A stretch of 64,000 nt of DNA from Carnegiea gigantea (GCA_029747015.1 JAKOGI010000424.1:254501-318500); one strand, 5' to 3'; positions 1 to 12,421 are shown, numbered from the stretch's first letter. Notes: generated by a model from the letters alone, not told the origin. Numbers and translations: made by a program.

Positions 1-1110
1 TATCCTGAGCAGATGATTGATGTGATGGTTAGCCAAAACCTAAAGGGTTGTTCCTAGTTCTATAACTAAGGTTAGGGTGGTCTCCCCATACTTCATTATA
101 AGTGTTTGAGTATGGGTCAGACTTTCTTTGGCCATGGTTGGAAAACATTGCAATCACATCACCTCCTTAAAGTGTAGGGCATGCATCAGTAGCATGTCCC
201 TCAAAACAGCAAATACCACACACCACTGCTTTCTGAACTCCTCAAGTGATGAGTTTATTTAGCATAGCAGTGATATGAGACAATTAGGTGTCTGCAGATG
301 GACCTCAATTAAGCTCATCGACCTTCTTAAACTGGGGTTCCCCAGTTCCAAATTGTTAAGTGTTTTGGGCTATGATATTAAACAATTCCCTAACCTAAGT
401 TGGAGTCTTATTATCCAAAGCCCCCCGCTAGCAGCATCCGCCATATTTCTATCTATAGGTAATAAACCTTCATAGAAATGTTGAATCAATAATTATTTAG
501 AAATTTGATGTTGTGGACAACTAGCACATAATTTATTAAAACGTTCCTAATACTCATGGAAAGTTTCCCCATTCATTTGTTTAATTCAACATATTTCTTT
601 TCTAATGAATCCAATTCTAGATGCGAGAAAAAATTTCTCCAAAAATGCTTTATAAACTTGAGTCCATGTAGTGAATGTTGCAAGGGGCAAGTAATATAGC
701 CAATCTTTAGCTTTATCCTAAAGTGAGAAGGGAAAGACTCTCAACCTAGTTTGGTCCTGGGTGATACCCTTATGTTGCATGGTTGAGCATGTAATAACGA
801 ACTCATTAATATGACGATATAGATCCTCACCAGGCAATCCATGAAACTTAGATAGTAAGTTTAAAAATTCAGAGTTCAATGTCAGTGGTCGGTCTAATAC
901 TGGATGAATAATAGACAAAGGTTCAGTTTCTAAATTAAGTGTAGCAAGTTCACGTAAAGTAGCCGTCTCGACTTTAATATCATCACAACTTACAGATTCG
1001 GAGCTTACAGATTCAGAATCACTTATTTACTTTCAAACACCTCGAACGTATGCCTCTTTTTCTCTTCGATCATGTGACCACTCCTTTATCTCATAAACTG
1101 AAACAACCTG
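1..1110 (-). pseudogene. Athila-like gypsy gag fragment, element E1
   Basis: This is the start of a third internal region whose remainder lies left of the window. Read on the minus strand, the gag capsid-type region lies at about 300-1,000 and the zinc knuckle at about 170-240, with the pattern CGICCFEGHATDAC (CX2CX4HX4C). All four zinc ligands are present here, whereas both other copies in the window have lost the first Cys. Several frames are broken, the longest open piece being 718-918. It sits directly downstream, on the minus strand, of a primer-binding site and LTR1, as expected for the first gene of an LTR element. Assignment to Athila-type Ty3/gypsy rests on similarity to the better preserved copies at 10,500-12,330 and 31,043-32,690. 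Confidence 0.8.
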
Positions 1111-1190
1111 CAAAAATAAAATGCCAGAGTTAAAACAAAATAATAAAAGTGGTAAAACTAATAGAAGCAAACTAACGGATTTATTTTCTT

Positions 1191-1208
1191 CCCCTGACAA
1201 CGGCTCCA
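1191..1208 (-). other. Primer-binding site of element E1
   Basis: The minus strand reads TGGAGCCGTTGTCAGGGG a few bases after the end of LTR1. This resembles the TGGCGCCGTTGCCGGGG-type site of Athila-like elements, generally taken as complementary to the 3' end of tRNA-Asp. It shows that LTR1 acts as the 5' LTR of the element running off the left edge. Confidence 0.75.
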
Positions 1209-1213
1209 AAATT

Positions 1214-4200
1214 TGTAAAGCTTATCATAGAGTTACAAATTAAACAACTACTTGATTTAAAAATAAGATGTATGGTATAGGAAAGTAGGGGCGGATCCCA
1301 TAGAGAGAGATATAAATTTTAAGTTTTCCTCACATCTAATTTAAATTTTACCAAATAAATTTCTATAAATCCAAATTAAGCTAAGAAAAATGTAAAAAAC
1401 TACCTGTTGATTGAGAGAGTACACAACCACAAGAGGGGGGTGAATTGTGGTGTCCGATTTTCGCAAGTTGCTGGCGAGACCCTGTTCGCACAAGTTGTTC
1501 CTGAGAAAAGCAAAAGCGAAAATCCAACAAAATTGAATGCGGAAATAATGGACACAGGATTTTTACGTGGAAAACACCTCTAGCCCAACTGAGGTTAAAA
1601 ACCACGACCTACCTCGTGTAGGATTTAAACACTTCACTAAACGGGCTAAACACATTACAATAGTAACACACCTTGTTACAACTTGTAACACACGTAACCG
1701 TCTTCCCTAAGACAGGTTACCCCACATCCAAAATCCCCTTGATTTGGACACACACTCTACTCACTTTTGTGAAAGAAGAGTATGAAGAAAAACACCCTAT
1801 TATAATGCTTCTCAACTAAGCTAATATAGGGTACAATGAAGTGCTAGTATGCCAACTTTGAAAGCTCAAATAACTCACTCACTAGACACGGTTTTCTTTT
1901 CAAACTTTTAAGCTCATGAACACTAAATTTTTCTCTTTGAAAACCGATACTACTAAGGTTGTAAGAAGTGACCTTATATAGCACTTAGTAAAACAATTTC
2001 CTCAAATTTTTGGAAACTAAAATTTCTGAAGATTATAGAATCCTTTAATCACAAGGGATGCAAAAAAAAAAAAAAAACTATTTCTGAAATTTTTGGAAAC
2101 TAAAATCGTAGAGAATATAGAATCCTTTAGCTGCAAGAGATGAGATAACATGTGCTGGAAACACTTCCTTAACCATGTGCATAAGGCGGTGCTCTTCAGC
2201 AACTAGCCCGTATTTTTCTCAACAACCTTATCCACTTGCCAAAAATTGGATATTCTTTTTATTAAAAAAAAGATTTTGCAAATCCGCTAAGATTTTAATA
2301 ACCGTTTTTTAGGATAAGGGTAAGATACTCCATAAAAAATCTTTCTTGCAAATCTTGGAGAAGCTGCTCAAAATTCAAAAGATAAAAACGTGAAAAATTA
2401 TTTTTCGCAGCTTATTCTGGAAACACCCTGAGCGTCCTGTTTCCAGAGTTGTTCCGAAGGGTGATCCGAAATATTTTCCAAAAAAGCAAAACCGTTTCAA
2501 GTAAGTGGTAAGTTAAGACTTTCTGATTGGCATATTAACAAGAGTCTAAAAATATAAAACCAAATTAAATCAAGACATCTTGTTGTAACCACTAGTCATC
2601 TTGTAGAGAGACGAATCTGCTGCAAACACTTCATAGAACCTGTTCCTCACGGCTGCACTTATATCCTATGCTTCAAATACTTCACAGGACATGTTTCAAA
2701 CACCTTACACAGCCTGTTCCTCATGGTTGTTCTTACATCGCTGACTTGAGTACCTGTTCTTGATAAACCATTAGTCAAGCAGTTTTAATATATTGAAAAA
2801 CAGCAGTAAGACCCTGTTGGTAAAGCCTATTTGGAACAACAACAACTACTACAATACTTGGATTTGTTATCATCAAAACCTTATATATTCTAACACTACC
2901 ACCTCAGATTATTTAATATTCTAAATCTAAATATGCTCCTAAAACTATAAAACAAATTAGATTATAATGATGTGACCAATAAAATCAGAAAATAGTGCAA
3001 AAATCAAAGAAAAACGCAGAACAGAAAATACAACTCAGAAAAATAAAATATAAAATGATGGAAAACTATTTCTAAGTATGATAAACCTAGGAAAAATACT
3101 AAAACACTTGGATTATGAAGCAAATATTGTAGAAAATTCAAAACAGAAAATCAAAAACTGTAGAATAACAAAAAAATGCAGAAAAATGCTGAACAGAAAA
3201 TAAAAATTAAAATAAAGCTACAACAATTCCCTTAAAAACCTAGCCTATACTTATTCTGCACTAGTTAAAAAATGAAAAATAAAAATAACAATATCCACAA
3301 TAAACTTCCTAACTTTCTACACTAAAAAAAATAATCCTAAAACACAAAATATAAAGCCAAAAACTCAATTTTCAGATTCATGAAACCAAAAATCTGCACT
3401 TTAAACCTAGAACAAGATTAGAAATAAAATCTAGAAAAATTATTAAATAAAATCCGAAAATTCCAGAATTAATCCGAATAAAACAAAGACACTTTTGAAA
3501 CCCTAAAATAACATAAAATGTAAAAATAACCAACCATTACTAATTTTAAACTTAAAATCAAAAAAACTAACATGATTTCCCTGGAAAATAAAATCCGATT
3601 TTTAAACCTAATTTAGATCTAGGTTTTTGATAATTCCAAAATCACCAAATCACAACTAAAATACTAAACTATTAAGGGGGGATTTAAACTAAGTAAAGAA
3701 TAATTAATAACTTAACAACTAAATATATAAACAATTAACAAAGAGAATGACAAGAAAATATTAATCGAGAATAACCAAATCAAATAAATCACTTGACCTA
3801 ATTATGATTCACCATGCCCTAACTTATATCTATCATTAATACTATCCATCATTCATTTTTTAACAGTTAGATACTAGAAAAGGTCCACCAGTGGTTCTTT
3901 CTCGATTTTTTAGTTTAACTTCTAAGACCAACCCTAGATTTAAATTCTTCCAATTAAATTAACCAAGTTATACCAGCATAAGTTAATCAATTTAATTACA
4001 ACATTGAACACGCCTAACCCTGGCAAGTTACAATTGCTAGCAATTATAATTCAAGTCCAGCCTTAAATTAATTTTTATGATAACAATTTTAATGAATCTA
4101 ATTCTCACAAGATATCAAAATTAAACAATGAAATAAACATGAATAATAATCAACTTATTTCAAAACATAAATTTGACATGGTTTTATACAATCAAGTCAA

Positions 4201-5352
4201 GTGGAATAAAATTTAACCCAACAAGTTAAATAAACCACAAACTAGTTCATTTAACATGTTTGGATTAAAGAAAAGGAAAAACGAATAAACTAAACTAATT
4301 CTAAAATACGAAGAATTAACAAAAGAACAAGGTAAATTTGAGTGTCAACCAAGCGTGTGCCATACAAGTCTCGAACCATGACTCGATTACAGCGACAGCA
4401 GCAGTGCATGGCGGCAGTGTGTCAAGATGGCTGCGATGATGGTGTGATAATGCGGTGATATTCATGATGATGGAGATGGTGTAGACGTTGGTATCTTCTG
4501 ATGGTGATGGTGGTGATGATTAGCATGTGATGATGAGAATGTATGATGAAGAAGGAGATGGAGTATGCGTGGGTGTGTGAGATGATTCGAGATGATGTCG
4601 ATGTTGGTTGATGGGTGATGAAGTTGTGAATGGTCAAGGTAATGACGCCTGATGATTTATGAAGGTAGGCAAGTGTGGGGGTTAGATGGCAAGATGAGAG
4701 ATGACAATGGGGGACGATGAATGATGGTGATATGTGATTGAATGATGGGGCTGTGGCTATATATGATGGGGATGATGTTGTTTCATGATAAGGTAGTCGT
4801 GGATTTCGGGAGATCAGGTAGGCCTTGGTGGTGAATGGTACTTAGCGAGAAATGTGGAGTTAGGCGAGATAATGATGGTTTCTAGTGGTTAGGTATGAAT
4901 GATGGAGGTTGATGGTGATTCTATCGTGTTTATATGGTGGATGGTGGTCATGATGTGTGGTGATGCATGATGGGGGGCGGGAGAAGTGGTGAATGGCAAT
5001 CAGGCACAACCACTATACTACCAAAAACAAATAAATAATGGCAAATATGATATATGATAGTGCTATTGTATGGGGGTTAGGCAAAATTGATGGAGTTAGA
5101 AGGGAAATGTGGAGGTTGATAGAGAAGGGTGTGGTGTGAAATGTGGAGTCTTGGGCATTTTTTTGTTTTGACTAATTCTTCTAGCTTCCTTTGACTTACT
5201 ATTTTCCCTCCTTTTAACTTATTCTCTCCACTTTTTTCATAAGTTTGGACCGAAACCTTTATTTCCTAAATAATGTAGAAACTAAGAATACGAGACAAAT
5301 TTATGACATAAAAGAAATTAAAAAAAAAAAATGCATGAAATACAGCTTATTA
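1214..5352 (-). mobile_element. LTR1 of the Athila-like tandem array
   Basis: On the plus strand it runs from TGTAAAG to TTATTA, the right end being a mutated form of the TTATCA seen in LTR3. It is homologous to 12,427-15,238 and 32,777-35,546 throughout. Its 4.1-kb length includes a 1.49-kb solo Sirevirus LTR; without it about 2.64 kb remain. Compared with LTR2 it lacks about 110 bp near 3,255 and about 55 bp near 4,050. A gag start and PBS lie on its left and a polypurine tract on its right, so it serves as 5' LTR of E1 and 3' LTR of E2. A GATGAT/GGTGAT-rich stretch lies at 4,430-5,030. On the minus strand a CCATATAAACACG motif near 4,930, present in all three LTRs, could be a TATA box; that is inference. 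Confidence 0.88.
1405..2895 (-). mobile_element. Solo LTR of the Sirevirus family, nested in LTR1
   Basis: It starts TGTTGATT and ends CTAACA, and matches the two LTRs of the full Sirevirus at 20,192-21,606 and 29,627-31,042 along its whole length and in the same orientation. The flanks carry a perfect 5-bp target duplication, CTACC (1,400-1,404 and 2,896-2,900). The uninterrupted sequence at the matching place in LTR2 (near 12,618) and LTR3 confirms the empty site. It is about 75 bp longer than its relatives because of an internal direct repeat (units starting near 2,004 and 2,087) separated by a run of about 16 A. No internal region remains, as expected after LTR-LTR recombination. Confidence 0.93.
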
Positions 5353-5367
5353 AATTCCCCCACACTT
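5353..5367 (-). other. Polypurine tract of element E2
   Basis: The minus strand reads AAGTGTGGGGGAATT immediately before the TG-type end of LTR1. This is where plus-strand DNA synthesis would be primed, and it marks LTR1 as the 3' LTR of E2. The same tract flanks LTR2 at 15,239-15,255 but is absent beside LTR3. Confidence 0.85.
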
Positions 5368-6706
5368 TGGACGTCCTCGTGTAACGGCATCCTAGATTAT
5401 CTAATGATCTACCTTTAAACCCTTCTTATTAGTCCTATATGAACATAAAATCTAACCAGAGTCGACTTGCTCAAGAAGACAATTTTATGAAAATTTATAC
5501 TCTATCTCCTTGTAGGTCAAGAAAATAAAAATGCAGCTATCACCTAGGTTTTTTTTTTTTTTCCAATAGAAAAACTCTAATTTCCTTTGTCAAGATAAAG
5601 AATCCGAACTATTTTCCCCATTCACCCTAATATATGCTAATCAAGAGGACTTTCAAAGGGAATTGTGGTTTAAGGTGAAAGGCAAGGCATATTTGGATGG
5701 GTAGTGATATGGCGGGTTCATGGCCAGGGGAAGCATCATCCTTCACTTTACTTTGAATTCATCCTTCCAATCTCACTTTGACCTTGCTCTTTACTTCGAA
5801 TATCTTCTCCCTTTCGGAGTGTAGTTGCACTTTTTCTCCTTGAGCCATGCTTTGGCAAGATAGTAATATAAATTATGTTTAATTGATTTTCCTATCTTGC
5901 TTAACACATCTGTACCTCAAGCTTTTGACTTGGATTTAGTTTGAATGTACTTACAACTTTGATTTAGAGAACACCACTTGATATCGCAAATACTCCACTT
6001 GATAATGATTTCATTGCGTGCACTGAGGATGCCTTTTAACCAGTTAACCCAGGGCTTAGGCATGTGGACATTTGGCTCTGTGGAGTTTATTCAATGAGGT
6101 TTCCCAAGAATATAGAAATTAGACTCAAATTAGGCTTCTAGTGGAATAACATTAGGTAGGCAATATTTGGCTCATATGGTGCTTCATTCCTAATGCCTCT
6201 ATCCTTTTTAGCATAGAACAAGGGTAAATAAAACTAAACAGTCAAGATTGACCACCCTTCTAAAAGAAATTAGTAAAAGCAATTTCACTATTTTCTCAAA
6301 ATTCAAAAATCCTCCTAGGTGCCATTCAATAGCTTATGGACTTACCCAACTCAAAGAAAGGTTTAAAACAAATTTTGAAAAACATAAGAGCAAGAAGTAA
6401 TCTATAAAGACTCACACTCATGTATTTTTTATAAGGACTTGAAAATGACACATACTCGTGTTTTTTTTTTTGTATAAATAAAATGGGAATAAATAAAATG
6501 CAAAATGGGTATAAATAAAATGCACGACGACCTAAATTAAATGTAGGTTACCCCCCCACACTTAGTTTATGCGTTGTCCCTAATGCGTGCAAAAAGATAG
6601 AAATAATGAAGATAAAACTAAAATTAAATGTATACTTCTGTGAAAATGTTGGATTACTTCCAAACTAGCGCCTTTGTTTACTGTCGTTGGCTCAACATAA
6701 ATGAAC
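5368..6706 (-). other. Non-coding 3' tail of element E2
   Basis: There is no gene here. It is homologous to 15,256-16,590 in E3. It contains poly-T stretches (near 5,551 and 6,461) and a second polypurine-like motif, GTGTGGGGGGG on the minus strand at about 6,550-6,563, resembling the true tract at 5,353. Some Athila-type elements carry an envelope-like ORF in this position; none is visible. Confidence 0.75.
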
Positions 6707-7850
6707 TCATGGATCCTCTAGTTGGATCTCCTCCACTAAGCATACATGATCTCCTTCATAGAAGTGCTTTAGCCTGTGACCATTTACCTTGAAAATTTTA
6801 TTAGTAGTAAAGGATTTAATCTCAACAGCACCATGTGGATGAGTCTTTACTATCATAAAAGGTCCTAGCCATCTAGAGTTCAACTTACTAGGAAAGAGTT
6901 TCAATTTTGAATTGAATAACAACAGTTTTTCACCCACCTAAAATTCTTTCCACTAAGCTTAGCATTATGAAAAGCTTTGGCTTTACGTTTCTAGATCACA
7001 GAATTGTCATAGGCCTCCAGGCGAATCTCTTTTAATTCCTACAATTACAACTTACACTCTTTCCTTGCTAGGTTATAATATAGACTACACTGGTTTACAG
7101 CCCAATATGATTTATGCTCTAGTTCTACATGGAGATGACATGCTTTTCCAAAAACTAACCTATAGGATGACATGCCTATAGGTGTCTTATATGCAGTCCT
7201 ATAGGCCCAGAGTGTTTCATCTAACCTAAAACTCCAATCTTTCTTATCTGGTCTAACAACCTTTTCTAATATGCCCTCAATCTCTTTATTGAAGATTTCA
7301 GCTTGGCCATTTATTTGGGGATGATAACCGGTTGACACCTTATGAGTTATATGATATTTGGCTAACAAGGCACCTAAGGTTCTATTACAAAAATATGTTC
7401 CCTCATCACTAATGATTGCTTTAGGAACTCCATATGTATATAGAATGAGTGATTTAACATGCCACAGTTTTAGCATCATAAGCTCTAGTGGCCACAACTT
7501 CAATCCACTTAGATACATGGTTAACAAGCATAAGAATGTAAGTAAAACCGAAAGAAAGGGGAAGAGGTCCTTTAAAATCAACAAACCATGCATCAAAAAT
7601 CTTACAAACATACACATTATGCAGAGGTATTTGATTCCTTCTAGACAAATTACCTATCTTCTGGCATGCTTCACATCTTTTGTAAAATTCATAGGCATCG
7701 CTAAAAATAGTAGGCCAATAGAATCCACGTTCAATAACTATGTGTGTCATTTTTTTGGGTCCAAAATGTCCCCCACTTTTGGAAGAGTGACAGAAAGTTA
7801 AAATTGAATGAAATTTACTATCATCTATACAGCCTCTTATAATATGCATT
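6707..7850 (-). pseudogene. Integrase, Athila-like element E2
   Basis: Integrase joins the reverse-transcribed copy to host DNA. On the minus strand the N-terminal zinc-binding region lies at about 7,850-7,640 (GGHFG and CEACQK visible). The catalytic core follows with first Asp in AWFVDF, second Asp in IISDEGTYF and Glu in [10 protein letters not shown], so the DDE triad is present. The C-terminal part at 6,707-6,937 contains SRWLGPF, the GPF/Y-type module. The frame changes at least twice, near 7,460-7,600 and between 7,045 and 6,937, so no continuous protein is encoded. The homologous region of E3 is 16,604-17,710. Confidence 0.85.
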
Positions 7851-8126
7851 CCTTAAAATCTCCATAAATATTGCTCATCCCAAACATAATATTTAGATTG
7901 AGGTCTTATCTTCTCCTTTTGAGCTCTAGACAAGTCTTTACGAAAGGCTTTGGTTACTATACAATTAATCGTGTTAGCCACCAAAGCAGCCTATCAGTGA
8001 TAACAAAGTCTCATCAGGAAAATAATCACGCAATGGATTACCACTCTCTCCATTGTCTAGCCTACTTAGATAGTCAGCTACTAAATTTTCAGCTTCTAGC
8101 TTGTGTCTAATTTACAATTGAAATTC

Positions 8127-9420
8127 TTACAGTACTAGGACCCATCTGACCAATCTTGGTTTTGAGTCATACTTGCTAGACAGATGTTTAATACCCGAAT
8201 GATCAGTATAAACAGTAACTTTAACACCCAACAGATGGGGACAAACCTTTTCTAGAGCAAAAATAGTAGCATATATTTCCTTTTTGGTAGCAGTGCAGTT
8301 ACATTGTGATGGGTCTAGAGTTTTAGAAGTATAATAGATCACATGAGGTACCTTTCCTACTTTTTGACCTAAGGCTACCCCTACTGCCTTATCACTAGCA
8401 TCACACATCAGCTCAACAGGTAAGGCCCAATTAGGAGGTTGTACTATATGAGTGGTCGTCAGTTTCAACTTCAATAGGTCAAAAGCACTCCTACCGCCCT
8501 CATTAAAATCAAATAAAGCATCTTTTGCAAGTAAAGCACATAAAGGTGAGGCAATCTTAGAAAAGTCCTTGACAAATCTCTTATAAAACCCAACATGACC
8601 TAAAAATGACATCACCTCCTTGACGCACTTGGGATAAGGCAAAGATTGAATGATGTCTACTTTAGCCTCATCAACCTTTAATCCCTTGGATAACACTACA
8701 TACCCTAATACTACTCCAGGTTCCACCAAGAAATAACACTTTTCAAAGATAAGCACCAGAATAGTCTTAATGTAATGCTTAAATACTAACGAAAGATGAT
8801 ACAAGCACTTATCAAATGGATCACCATGTACAGTAAAATCATCCATGAAAACTTTCATACTTTTGGTAATAAAATTAGAAAAAATACTCATCATACATCT
8901 TTTTAATGTAGCAGGAGCATTACATAGACCAAACAGCATCCTTCTAAAAGGATAAGCGCTAAAAGGACAAGTAAAAGTGGTCTTTTCTAGATCCTCGGGA
9001 GCTAGAGGGACCTGAATATAACATTGAATATCCATTAAGAAAGCAATAGTGTGACCTCTCAGCTAATCTCTCTAACATCTGGTCCATAAAGGGCAGTGAA
9101 AAACGGTCCTTCTTTGTGGCCTTGTTAAGCTTTCTATAGTCAATGCACACTCTCCAACCACTCTGGACTCTAGTAGGTATTAACTCACCTTTTTAGTTCT
9201 ACACTACTGTTGTTCCCCCCTTTTTAGGAACCACATGGATAGGACTAACTCACTCAGAATCAGAGATGGGGTATGTTACTCCAGCATCTAACTACTTAAG
9301 AATTTCTTTTTGAACTACCTCCATCATAGGTGGATTTAGCCTTTGCTGAGGGTCTCTCTTAGACTTAGCATCTGATTCTAATGTGATTCTATGTGAAGAT
9401 AATGTGGGGCTAAGTGCCTC
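8127..9420 (-). pseudogene. Reverse transcriptase and RNase H, Athila-like element E2
   Basis: Reverse transcriptase copies the element RNA and RNase H degrades the template. On the minus strand the sequence enters with CIDYRKLNK at about 9,150, continues to PFGLCNAPAT-type motifs around 8,930, and has the FMDD catalytic box near 8,836-8,850. The RNase H part follows with LMCDASD, a Glu in KKEIYA and YTDHS. A frameshift around 9,040 separates the fingers from the palm. The N-terminal part upstream of 9,150 is recognisable but interrupted by stops. The E3 counterpart at 17,842-19,420 is clearly homologous but broken at other places, so the two decayed independently. Confidence 0.87.
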
Positions 9421-9543
9421 AAGGTATGCTAAAGTCCACCCTAATGTTTCACTATGTTCTCTAAGCACCCTAATAAGTTTAACCTCTTGTTTAGATGTAA
9501 GTGCATTAGAGATTATAATAGGTAAGTTCTCATCATCCCCTAA

Positions 9544-10520
9544 CTAAGCATACTTAAGATTTTCAGGCAATGGTTTTAGTTCTAGCTTTGGAGGTGAAAT
9601 GTGAGAGGGTAGCATCTTCGTGCGACTTTTAGGCAATTCTAACTTCCTAAGTCTATCAACTATATACAATTGCAACAAAGACTCTATGTTGCCCACTAAC
9701 TCTTTATTAATATGGTAAGGTACGTTTTGAAACACAAACTGATCTAAACCTTGAGTAAGTACAGTTAACAATTCATCCTTATGAGACAATTTATAAACAT
9801 CTTGGGACAATTCATCAATCACATTGAGTGCACACAGATAGTTCATATCAGCTGGAAATCTCATTGTATCAAAAATATTGAACTTAATAATTTCACCATC
9901 AAATTCCATAGCCAGTGTTCCGGCATACACATCTACTTTTGTGCTAGATGTTTTAAGAAATGGTCTATCAAGCAATATGGGAACATCATGGCATGCATCA
10001 CCTTTATCCAATACATAAAGTCAGCTGGAAAAATAAGCTTATTGACTTGGATTAAGGCATCTTCTAAAACTCCATCTGGGTATGCATTAGACCTGGTAAA
10101 ACTGACCCGAGATATGAAACCCGAACTGAACGACCCGGACCCATACCCGACCCGACACCCGTAATATGCTCACCCGAAAGTGGACCCGAAATCCGAATTG
10201 ATCCGAACCGAACCATATCCGACCCGAAATTTTTTACAAAGTTGCTTGTTTTGGCATGACGAGTGTATTTGACCAAAAATTAATTGACCGGAAATCAACC
10301 CGAACCGAACCATACCTGACCCAAACCGAAATGACCCGAAATGTCATTTAACTCGAACATCACCCGACTCGAACTTGACCTGATTTATACCTGAACCGAA
10401 TGGCCCATTTGCTAGGCCTAGTATGCATTACTTCGATCAACTAACTGAATAATTAAATTAGTTTTCTTCAACTCTCCTAGGTGTAGTTTATCATAAATAG
10501 ACCTAGGTATCACATTGATG
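9544..10520 (-). pseudogene. Aspartic protease region, element E2, split by a MITE
   Basis: This protease would process the Gag-Pol precursor. The active-site-like motif MLDLGASINVIP is at the end of the upstream open piece (10,418-10,560). The rest continues at 9,544-10,011 with MEFDGEIIKFNIFD and GRP/DRPFLKT-type motifs typical of this lineage. The two halves are separated by a hAT-like MITE (10,088-10,420) plus its 8-bp target duplication. The corresponding E3 segment near 19,930-19,960 is uninterrupted, giving the pre-insertion state. Confidence 0.8.
10088..10420. mobile_element. hAT-like non-autonomous element (MITE), 333 bp
   Basis: Imperfect terminal inverted repeats TAGACCTGGTAAA and TAGGCCTAGCAAA (the latter on the minus strand at the right end) are flanked by a perfect 8-bp duplication, GTATGCAT (10,080-10,087 and 10,421-10,428). 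Eight-base duplications and TAG-type ends are typical of hAT transposons. The interior is built from degenerate ACCCGA/ACCCGAA units and has no coding capacity. E3 lacks the insertion at the homologous position near 19,941, a natural empty site. Confidence 0.88.
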
Positions 10521-12330
10521 GAAGCTCCTAAATCAAGCATGGCTCCAGCAAAGGAGAGGTTTTTAATTTTACAAGTAATGGAGAACACACGTAGGTCCTT
10601 ACATTTAGGGGGAAGCTTCTTTTGGAAAACAGTAGACACATTTTCCCCCACACTTATCTTTTCATTCCCTTTCGGTTTATGTTTTGCAGTACAATGCTCT
10701 TTAAGGAACTTGGCATAATGAGGCACCCGCTTTATGGCATTTAGGAGAGGAATGTTGATCTCCACCTTCCTAAATGTTTCCAAGATTTCTTGGTTTGCCT
10801 CATTTGCCTTAAGGGTTTTCCCTCCTAGTCTACTAGAAAAAGATGGTAATGGCTTGTAATGTTTCTTTTTATCCTCACCTCCTTCCATAACATTAGAGGT
10901 CGTGTCTTGATCTTGGTTAGGTTCAGGTTTGTTGACATCTATTTCATGCTCTACCTCTCTATTCTTCCTAGGTTCCTTCAACTCTTTCCCACTCTTAAGT
11001 GTTATGGCACTCACATTTTCTTTTAGGTTCTGGAATGGTTGAGATGGCAAGCTATGTTTTATTTGGCCCTGGAGGTTGTTAACCATGGTATCAGTAGCAA
11101 TATGTCTCTTCTGGACTTGTTTGAGAGTCATATCTATGTTATGAAACCTAGTGTCGATCTCCTTTTTCTGGTCATCCATCTCTTTTATGACTTGCTCTAA
11201 AAGGAAAATTTGTTCTATCCTGAACAGATGATTGACGTGATGGTTGATTGAAACCTGAAGGGTTGTTCCTAGGTCCATACCTAAGGTTAGGGTGGTCTCT
11301 GCATCCTTCATTATAAGTGTTGGAGTATGGGTCATATTTCCTTTGGCCTTGGTTAGAAAACATTGCATTCACATCACCCCCCTGAAGTGTAGGGCATGCA
11401 TCAGTAGCATGTCCCTCTAAATAGCAAATACCATACACCACTGCTTTCTGAACTCCTCCAGTGACGAGTTTGTTTAGCATAGCAGTGATATGAGACAACT
11501 GGGTCTCTGCAGATGGACCTCAACTAAGCTCATTGACCTTCCTAAACTGGGGTTCCCTAGTTCTAACTTGTTAAGTGTTTTAGGCCATGATATTAAACAA
11601 TTCACTAGCCTGAGCTTGAGTCTTATTAACCAAAGCCCCCGCTAGCAACATCCACCATATTTTTATCTACAGGTAATAAAGCTTCATAGAAATATTGAAT
11701 CAATAATTGTTTAATAATTTGATGTTGGGGATAACTAGCATATAATTTATTAAAACGTTCCCAATACTCATGCAAAGTATCCCCATTCATTTGTTTAGTT
11801 CTGCATATTTATTTTCTAATTGATCCAATTCTAGATGCAGGAAAAAATTTCTCTAAAAATGCTTTATGAACTTGAGTCCATGCAGTGAATGTTGCAGGAG
11901 GCAAGTAATATAGCCAATCTTTAACTTTATTCTAAAGTGAGAAAGGAAAGACTCTCAACCTAGTTTGGTCATAGGTGATGCCCTCAGGTTGCACGGTTGA
12001 ACATGTGATAATGAACTCATTAATATGTCAGTATAGATCCTCACCAGGCAATCCATGAAACTTAGGTAGTAAGTTAGAAAATCCAGAGTTCAATTTCAGT
12101 GGTTGGTCTAATACAGAATAAGTAATAGACAAATGTTGAGTTTCCAAATTCGGTGCAGCAAGTTCACATAAAGTAGCCATCTTGACTTTAATGTCTTAAA
12201 AACTTATCGATTCGGAGCTTATAGACTCAGAATCACTTACTTTACTTTCAAACACCTGAAACGTATGCTCCTTTTTCCCTTCGATCATGTGACCACTCTT
12301 AATCTCATAAACTAAAACAACCTACAAAAA
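10500..12330 (-). pseudogene. gag, Athila-like element E2
   Basis: Gag forms the particle and binds RNA. On the minus strand the capsid-type domain lies at about 12,240-11,640 (motifs such as GLPGEDLY and FPASRIGSIRK, with several stops). The nucleocapsid knuckle follows at about 11,440-11,390 with the pattern GICYLEGHATDAC; the expected first Cys is replaced by Tyr, so it is probably not a working zinc knuckle. The basic, charged linker at 11,370-10,560 runs into the protease. Frames change near 11,370 and upstream of 11,500. Confidence 0.82.
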
Positions 12331-12403
12331 TAAAATGCTAGAGTTAGAACAAAATAATAAAAGTGGTAAAACTAATAGAAGTAAACTAACAATTTTATTT
12401 CTT

Positions 12404-12421
12404 TCCCCGACAATTGCGCCA
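12404..12421 (-). other. Primer-binding site of element E2
   Basis: The minus strand reads TGGCGCAATTGTCGGGGA six bases after the end of LTR2. It is the best conserved of the three sites and matches the tRNA-Asp type usual for Athila-like elements. It marks LTR2 as the 5' LTR of E2. Confidence 0.83.

Noticed and set aside
4422..4637. Open frame rich in His, Ile and Ser on the minus strand, repeated at 14,300-14,515 and partly at 34,554-34,784
   Set aside because: It lies in the GATGAT/GGTGAT low-complexity part of the LTRs; conservation follows from LTR homology, and the LTR3 copy has a different frame.
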